Assembly (NCBI RefSeq): GCF_000412335.2
Contig: NZ_KE161030.1
Location: forward strand, 2,824,352-2,888,351
DNA length: 64,000 nt
Source: Cedecea davisae DSM 4568
GTDB lineage: Bacteria; Pseudomonadota; Gammaproteobacteria; Enterobacterales; Enterobacteriaceae
Reading direction: 5' to 3'
In this document: positions 60,799-64,000 of the stretch, one piece after another
Layout of the letters: each line of letters opens with the position of its first letter
Numbering within the stretch: position 1 is the first letter of the stretch
Notes under the pieces: generated by a model
The model's database searches: none
Told to the model about the DNA's origin: nothing
Seen by the model: only the letters and a program-made list of their open reading frames with translations
Program-made: the position numbers and the translations under genes

Positions 60799-60826
60799 TA
60801 AAAAAGGCCGCTGATGCGGCCTTTTG
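60799..60826. terminator. Bidirectional terminator between hisI and wzz
   Basis: AAAAGGCCGC-TGAT-GCGGCCTTTT with A and T runs on both sides, between two convergent genes. Confidence 0.88.
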
Positions 60827-60840
60827 TTTGCTTCGGGCAT

Positions 60841-61839
60841 TTATGCCGCGGGTTTATAATTCCGCAATGCGTTACGGCCAAGCACATAGCCAGAACCCAC
60901 AATCACGCCTAACAGAGCAGCTAATACAAGCGTTAACCCTTTTTTAGGACTGTCCCTGTGAACCGGCAGAGTCGGTTTCATAATGTAGCGAAATGCGTAA
61001 GTCGTTTCAGGTGTGGATTTCAGCTCACTAACCGCTAACAACGCCTGACGCGCGTTAAAGTAAGAGTTATCTAAAGGTAACGGGCGAGAAGCTTCATTTT
61101 TAATCATCGAAGAGAGTGCTTCGCTACCCAGTACAAACAGGGTGTCTTCAGATAACGTTTCCGCCTGCGAAACCACAGGTTTGGTAATGTTTGACTGCTG
61201 AGCGACAACCAGCGCCTGGTTTAACTCATCAAGGCGTTTTTGCTGCTTCTCTTTGGCGACTTTTTCTTGAGTAGATAGCTGGTCCTTTAAATCACTGATT
61301 TTTGCATCAACAGAGGTTTTAAGGTCGCTATCCAATTCAGTAACAATACGCTTATTAATTTGCTGAATGTATGCGTTAAGGGTTTGCTGCGCCTGCTGAG
61401 CAGAGTTAGCAACGTAGCTAATTTTCAGCGGTAACGGCTGATCTTTGCTTGCCGCCTCAATGATTAATTTCTCAGGCTTCTGCTGGTTATCTAACTGATC
61501 GGAAAGCGCTGCAAGAGCAGAGTTAAATCGGCCAAAGTAGCGTTGCTGGATTTCAAGAAGTGATGGTGCTGCTTCTGAATGCTGGAGGCTAAGAATATTC
61601 ATAGCATTGCTGTAGTTTGAAACCTGTCCGGCATCTGCATAGGTCACAATCGCTGCTGATGTCCATTTTTCTTTGGCAACAAAAAGATATGCAACGGCAC
61701 CAATAAGAAAAATGACAGCAAAAGCGATGATTATTTTTTTACCACGCCACAGTTGTATAACAAGATCGATTAAATCAATTGACTCTTCAGCCTGGCTGCC
61801 GGCGCGATCCCTCGTCACGTTAGTATCATTTATGCTCAT
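60841..61839 (-). CDS. wzzB: O-antigen chain length determinant Wzz
   Basis: 332 residues in the polysaccharide co-polymerase layout: an N-terminal membrane helix (IIIAFAVIFLIGAVAYLF, about 36-53), a large periplasmic coiled-coil domain, and a C-terminal membrane helix preceded by the Pro-rich KPTLPVHRDSPKKGLTLVLAALLGVIVGSGYVLG. It sets the length distribution of O-antigen. Located between his and gnd as in E. coli. Confidence 0.93.
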   Translation of the reverse strand: MSINDTNVTRDRAGSQAEESIDLIDLVIQLWRGKKIIIAFAVIFLIGAVAYLFVAKEKWTSAAIVTYADAGQVSNYSNAMNILSLQHSEAAPSLLEIQQRYFGRFNSALAALSDQLDNQQKPEKLIIEAASKDQPLPLKISYVANSAQQAQQTLNAYIQQINKRIVTELDSDLKTSVDAKISDLKDQLSTQEKVAKEKQQKRLDELNQALVVAQQSNITKPVVSQAETLSEDTLFVLGSEALSSMIKNEASRPLPLDNSYFNARQALLAVSELKSTPETTYAFRYIMKPTLPVHRDSPKKGLTLVLAALLGVIVGSGYVLGRNALRNYKPAA

Positions 61840-61984
61840 AATAACCCTAATATTTATAAGTTGATCTGCGCTAACCGCGGACCAGTAGACATGTGCTTAT
61901 TGCTAAGAGACCGAAAGACAATAAATTCGATAAAACGACTATTTTTTATTCTATACATCAATTCTATATTATCATCGAAATCAT

Positions 61985-62016
61985 ATAAAAAGGGTCCCTG
62001 ATGAAGGACCCTTTAG
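61985..62016 (-). terminator. Terminator of gnd
   Basis: Minus-strand AAAGGGTCCTTCATCAGGGACCCTTTTTAT: AAAGGGTCC and GGACCCTTT arms and a T run, just after the gnd stop. Confidence 0.85.
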
Positions 62017-62038
62017 AGTTAGTAGCCAGATTTTAAGA

Positions 62039-63448
62039 TTAATCTAACCATTCGGTGTGGAACACACCTTCTTTATCGGTACGCTTATAAGTGTGCGCCC
62101 CGAAGTAGTCACGCTGTGCCTGAATCAGGTTAGCCGGCAGAACCGCTGCGCGGTAGCTGTCGTAGTATGCGATAGCAGCCGAGAAGGTTGGCGTTGGGAT
62201 ACCATTCTGTACAGCATAGGAAATCACGTCACGCAGAGCTTGCTGGTAATCGTCGGCAATCTTCTTGAAGTAAGGCGCCAGCAGCAGGTTAGCAATAGCC
62301 GGGTTCTCTTCATAGGCGTCAGTAATTTTCTGCAGGAACTGCGCACGAATAATGCAGCCCGCACGGAAAATCTTAGCGATCTCACCGTAATTCAGATCCC
62401 AGTTATTCTCTTCAGACGCAGCACGCAGCTGAGAGAAGCCCTGAGCGTAAGAAACGATTTTACCCAGGTACAGAGCACGGCGAACTTTCTCGCTAAACTC
62501 GGCTTTATCACCGGAGAATGGCTTAGCCTGTGGGCCACTCAACACTTTAGATGCCGCAACACGCTGCTCTTTCAGGGAAGAGATATAACGAGCAAATACG
62601 GATTCGGTAATCAGAGACAGCGGCTCACCGAGATCCAAGGAGCTCTGGCTGGTCCACTTACCGGTACCTTTGTTGGCAGCTTCGTCCAGAATCACATCAA
62701 CCAGATATTTCCCTTCTTCATCTTTCTTGGTGAAGATATCTTTGGTGATGTCGATCAGATAGCTGCTCAGCTCGCCTTTGTTCCATTCAGTAAAGGTTTC
62801 GGCCAGCTCTTCGTTAGACAGGTTCAGACCGTGCTTCAGCAGAGAATACGCCTCAGCAATCAGCTGCATGTCACCGTATTCGATGCCGTTATGCACCATC
62901 TTCACGTAGTGACCTGCGCCATCAGGACCGATATAGGTCACACATGGCTCACCGTCTTCTGCAACAGCAGCAATTTTAGTCAGGATAGGGGCAACCAGCT
63001 CGTAAGCGTCTTTCTGGCCGCCAGGCATGATGGATGGCCCTTTCAGCGCGCCTTCTTCACCGCCGGAAACACCGGTACCGATAAAGTTGAAGCCTTCGGC
63101 AGACAAATCACGATTACGACGGATGGTGTCGTGGTAGAAGGTGTTCCCGCCATCAATAATGATATCGCCTTTATCAAGGAACGGTTTCAGGGAGTCGATG
63201 GCAGCATCAGTGCCAGCGCCCGCTTGCACCATCAACAGGATACGACGCGGCGTTTCAAGGGACTCAACAAACTCTTTTACGGTGTAATAAGGAACCAGCT
63301 TCTTGCCAGGGTTCTCTGCGACGACTTCTTCAGTCTTCTCACGGGAGCGGTTGAATACGGAAACGGTATAGCCACGGCTTTCGATGTTCAGCGCCAGGTT
63401 GCGCCCCATCACGGCCATACCAACAACGCCGATCTGCTGTTTGGACAT
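62039..63448 (-). CDS. gnd: 6-phosphogluconate dehydrogenase (decarboxylating)
   Basis: 469 residues (E. coli 468). N-terminal NADP-binding [30 protein letters not shown], then [30 protein letters not shown] (substrate site), [14 protein letters not shown] and [22 protein letters not shown]. It makes ribulose 5-phosphate and NADPH. It lies next to the O-antigen region, where it is a known site of recombination. Confidence 0.97.
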   Translation of the reverse strand: MSKQQIGVVGMAVMGRNLALNIESRGYTVSVFNRSREKTEEVVAENPGKKLVPYYTVKEFVESLETPRRILLMVQAGAGTDAAIDSLKPFLDKGDIIIDGGNTFYHDTIRRNRDLSAEGFNFIGTGVSGGEEGALKGPSIMPGGQKDAYELVAPILTKIAAVAEDGEPCVTYIGPDGAGHYVKMVHNGIEYGDMQLIAEAYSLLKHGLNLSNEELAETFTEWNKGELSSYLIDITKDIFTKKDEEGKYLVDVILDEAANKGTGKWTSQSSLDLGEPLSLITESVFARYISSLKEQRVAASKVLSGPQAKPFSGDKAEFSEKVRRALYLGKIVSYAQGFSQLRAASEENNWDLNYGEIAKIFRAGCIIRAQFLQKITDAYEENPAIANLLLAPYFKKIADDYQQALRDVISYAVQNGIPTPTFSAAIAYYDSYRAAVLPANLIQAQRDYFGAHTYKRTDKEGVFHTEWLD

Positions 63449-63588
63449 TACATACTCCTGTCAGGTGTGCTCACCGCGCCACCGGCGCGGCTTGAAATGT
63501 GGCTTTGATGTTAACTCACCTTATTAGCTCTGGGTAGAGTTTGATGCAACTCACATTATAAAGAGCACAGAGTTAGAAAACTAAGCGA

Positions 63589-64000
63589 TCATTTTTGACG
63601 TAACAAGTCTAAAACTTCGGCAGTTTTTTGCTGCATCAATGCTTCGTCATTACGCGACTCCACGTTAAGGCGCACCACCGGCTCGGTGTTGGAGCTGCGC
63701 AGGTTGAACCGCCAGTCGCCAAACGCCATGCTGATCCCGTCCGTGTGGTCGATTTCTTCTGCATGTGGCCCAAAATGGGCACGCACCCGCTCAATCGCCG
63801 CGCTCGGGTCATCCAGTTTGCTGTTGATTTCCCCGCTTGCGGGCCAGGCGGCCATGCGGTCACGGACCAGCTCGCCCAGCGTTTTACCCTTCAGACACAG
63901 CAGCTCGGTCACCAGCAGCCACGGGATCATCCCGCTGTCGCAGTAGGCAAAATCACGGAAATAGTGATGGGCGCTCATCTCCCCGCCGTAAATCGCATCC
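63589..64000 (-). CDS. manB: Phosphomannomutase, C-terminal part (gene runs off the window end)
   Basis: About 137 residues of the C-terminus; the frame continues past base 64000. Conserved blocks: [33 protein letters not shown] (sugar-binding loop GEMSAHHYF) and [22 protein letters not shown] (phosphate-binding loop) of the alpha-D-phosphohexomutase family. It makes mannose 1-phosphate for GDP-mannose used in O-antigen or colanic acid. In enterobacteria manB/cpsG sits upstream of gnd in many O-antigen clusters. Confidence 0.92.
   Translation of the reverse strand, partial: DAIYGGEMSAHHYFRDFAYCDSGMIPWLLVTELLCLKGKTLGELVRDRMAAWPASGEINSKLDDPSAAIERVRAHFGPHAEEIDHTDGISMAFGDWRFNLRSSNTEPVVRLNVESRNDEALMQQKTAEVLDLLRQK

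Overview
The window is chromosomal DNA of a member of the Enterobacteriaceae. The right two thirds follow the E. coli order around the histidine operon: amn, ldtA and yeeO near asparagine tRNAs, then yeeX-yeeA-sbmC-dacD, sbcB-plaP-yeeY-yeeZ, hisLGDCBHAFI, wzz, gnd and a phosphomannomutase. Protein divergence from E. coli and many inserted accessory genes suggest another genus (Cedecea/Enterobacter-like). The exact genus cannot be settled from this sequence alone.

Region 1 (1 to about 10,430) is the AT-rich right end of a genomic island. It ends in a 16-base copy of the tRNA-Asn 3' end plus that tRNA's terminator, so it was inserted at a tRNA-Asn whose other copy lies left of the window. It is a defence island: the C-terminal part of a UvrD-like helicase, a DUF2235 hydrolase, an IS3 relic, and a type II CBASS locus. 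The CBASS biosynthetic genes run leftward (DEDDh exonuclease, CD-NTase, Cap2 E2-E1, Cap3 JAMM protease). The Cap5-like HNH-SAVED effector runs rightward on the other side of an IS903-like relic. The effector carries an unrecognised N-terminal domain of about 145 residues.

Region 2 (about 10,500 to 22,600) holds metabolic and accessory genes: an aminotransferase/NhaC antiporter/YheO-type regulator operon, a LysR-divergent redox operon (MDR oxidoreductase, quinol monooxygenase, nitroreductase), an orphan chemoreceptor, amn and an M24 aminopeptidase.

Region 3 (22,700 to 33,300) has two intact, nearly identical tRNA-Asn genes, each followed by variable genes: a PD-(D/E)XK-like protein and a SEC-C protein after the first, a DUF3290/DUF421 pair after the second. 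Between and after them lie ldtA, a YbdG-type MscS channel, yeeO, a Ner-like regulator, an AlkD-like protein and a new 58-residue repeat protein.

Region 4 (33,300 to 42,900) is accessory: a Crp-like regulator divergent from an atypical DeoD-like phosphorylase and an NCS1 permease; a LysR/MFS/NTF2-like unit; a HigBA-like toxin-antitoxin; and a second EF-G gene divergent from an ArsR-type regulator.

Region 5 (42,900 to 64,000) is conserved core. The his operon is complete, with a leader peptide carrying six consecutive histidines and a classical attenuator, and is followed by wzz, gnd and the start of the O-antigen/exopolysaccharide region.

The most interesting parts are the CBASS locus with its extended effector, the second EF-G with its own regulator, the phosphorylase lacking the usual catalytic Asp, and the 58-residue repeat protein.
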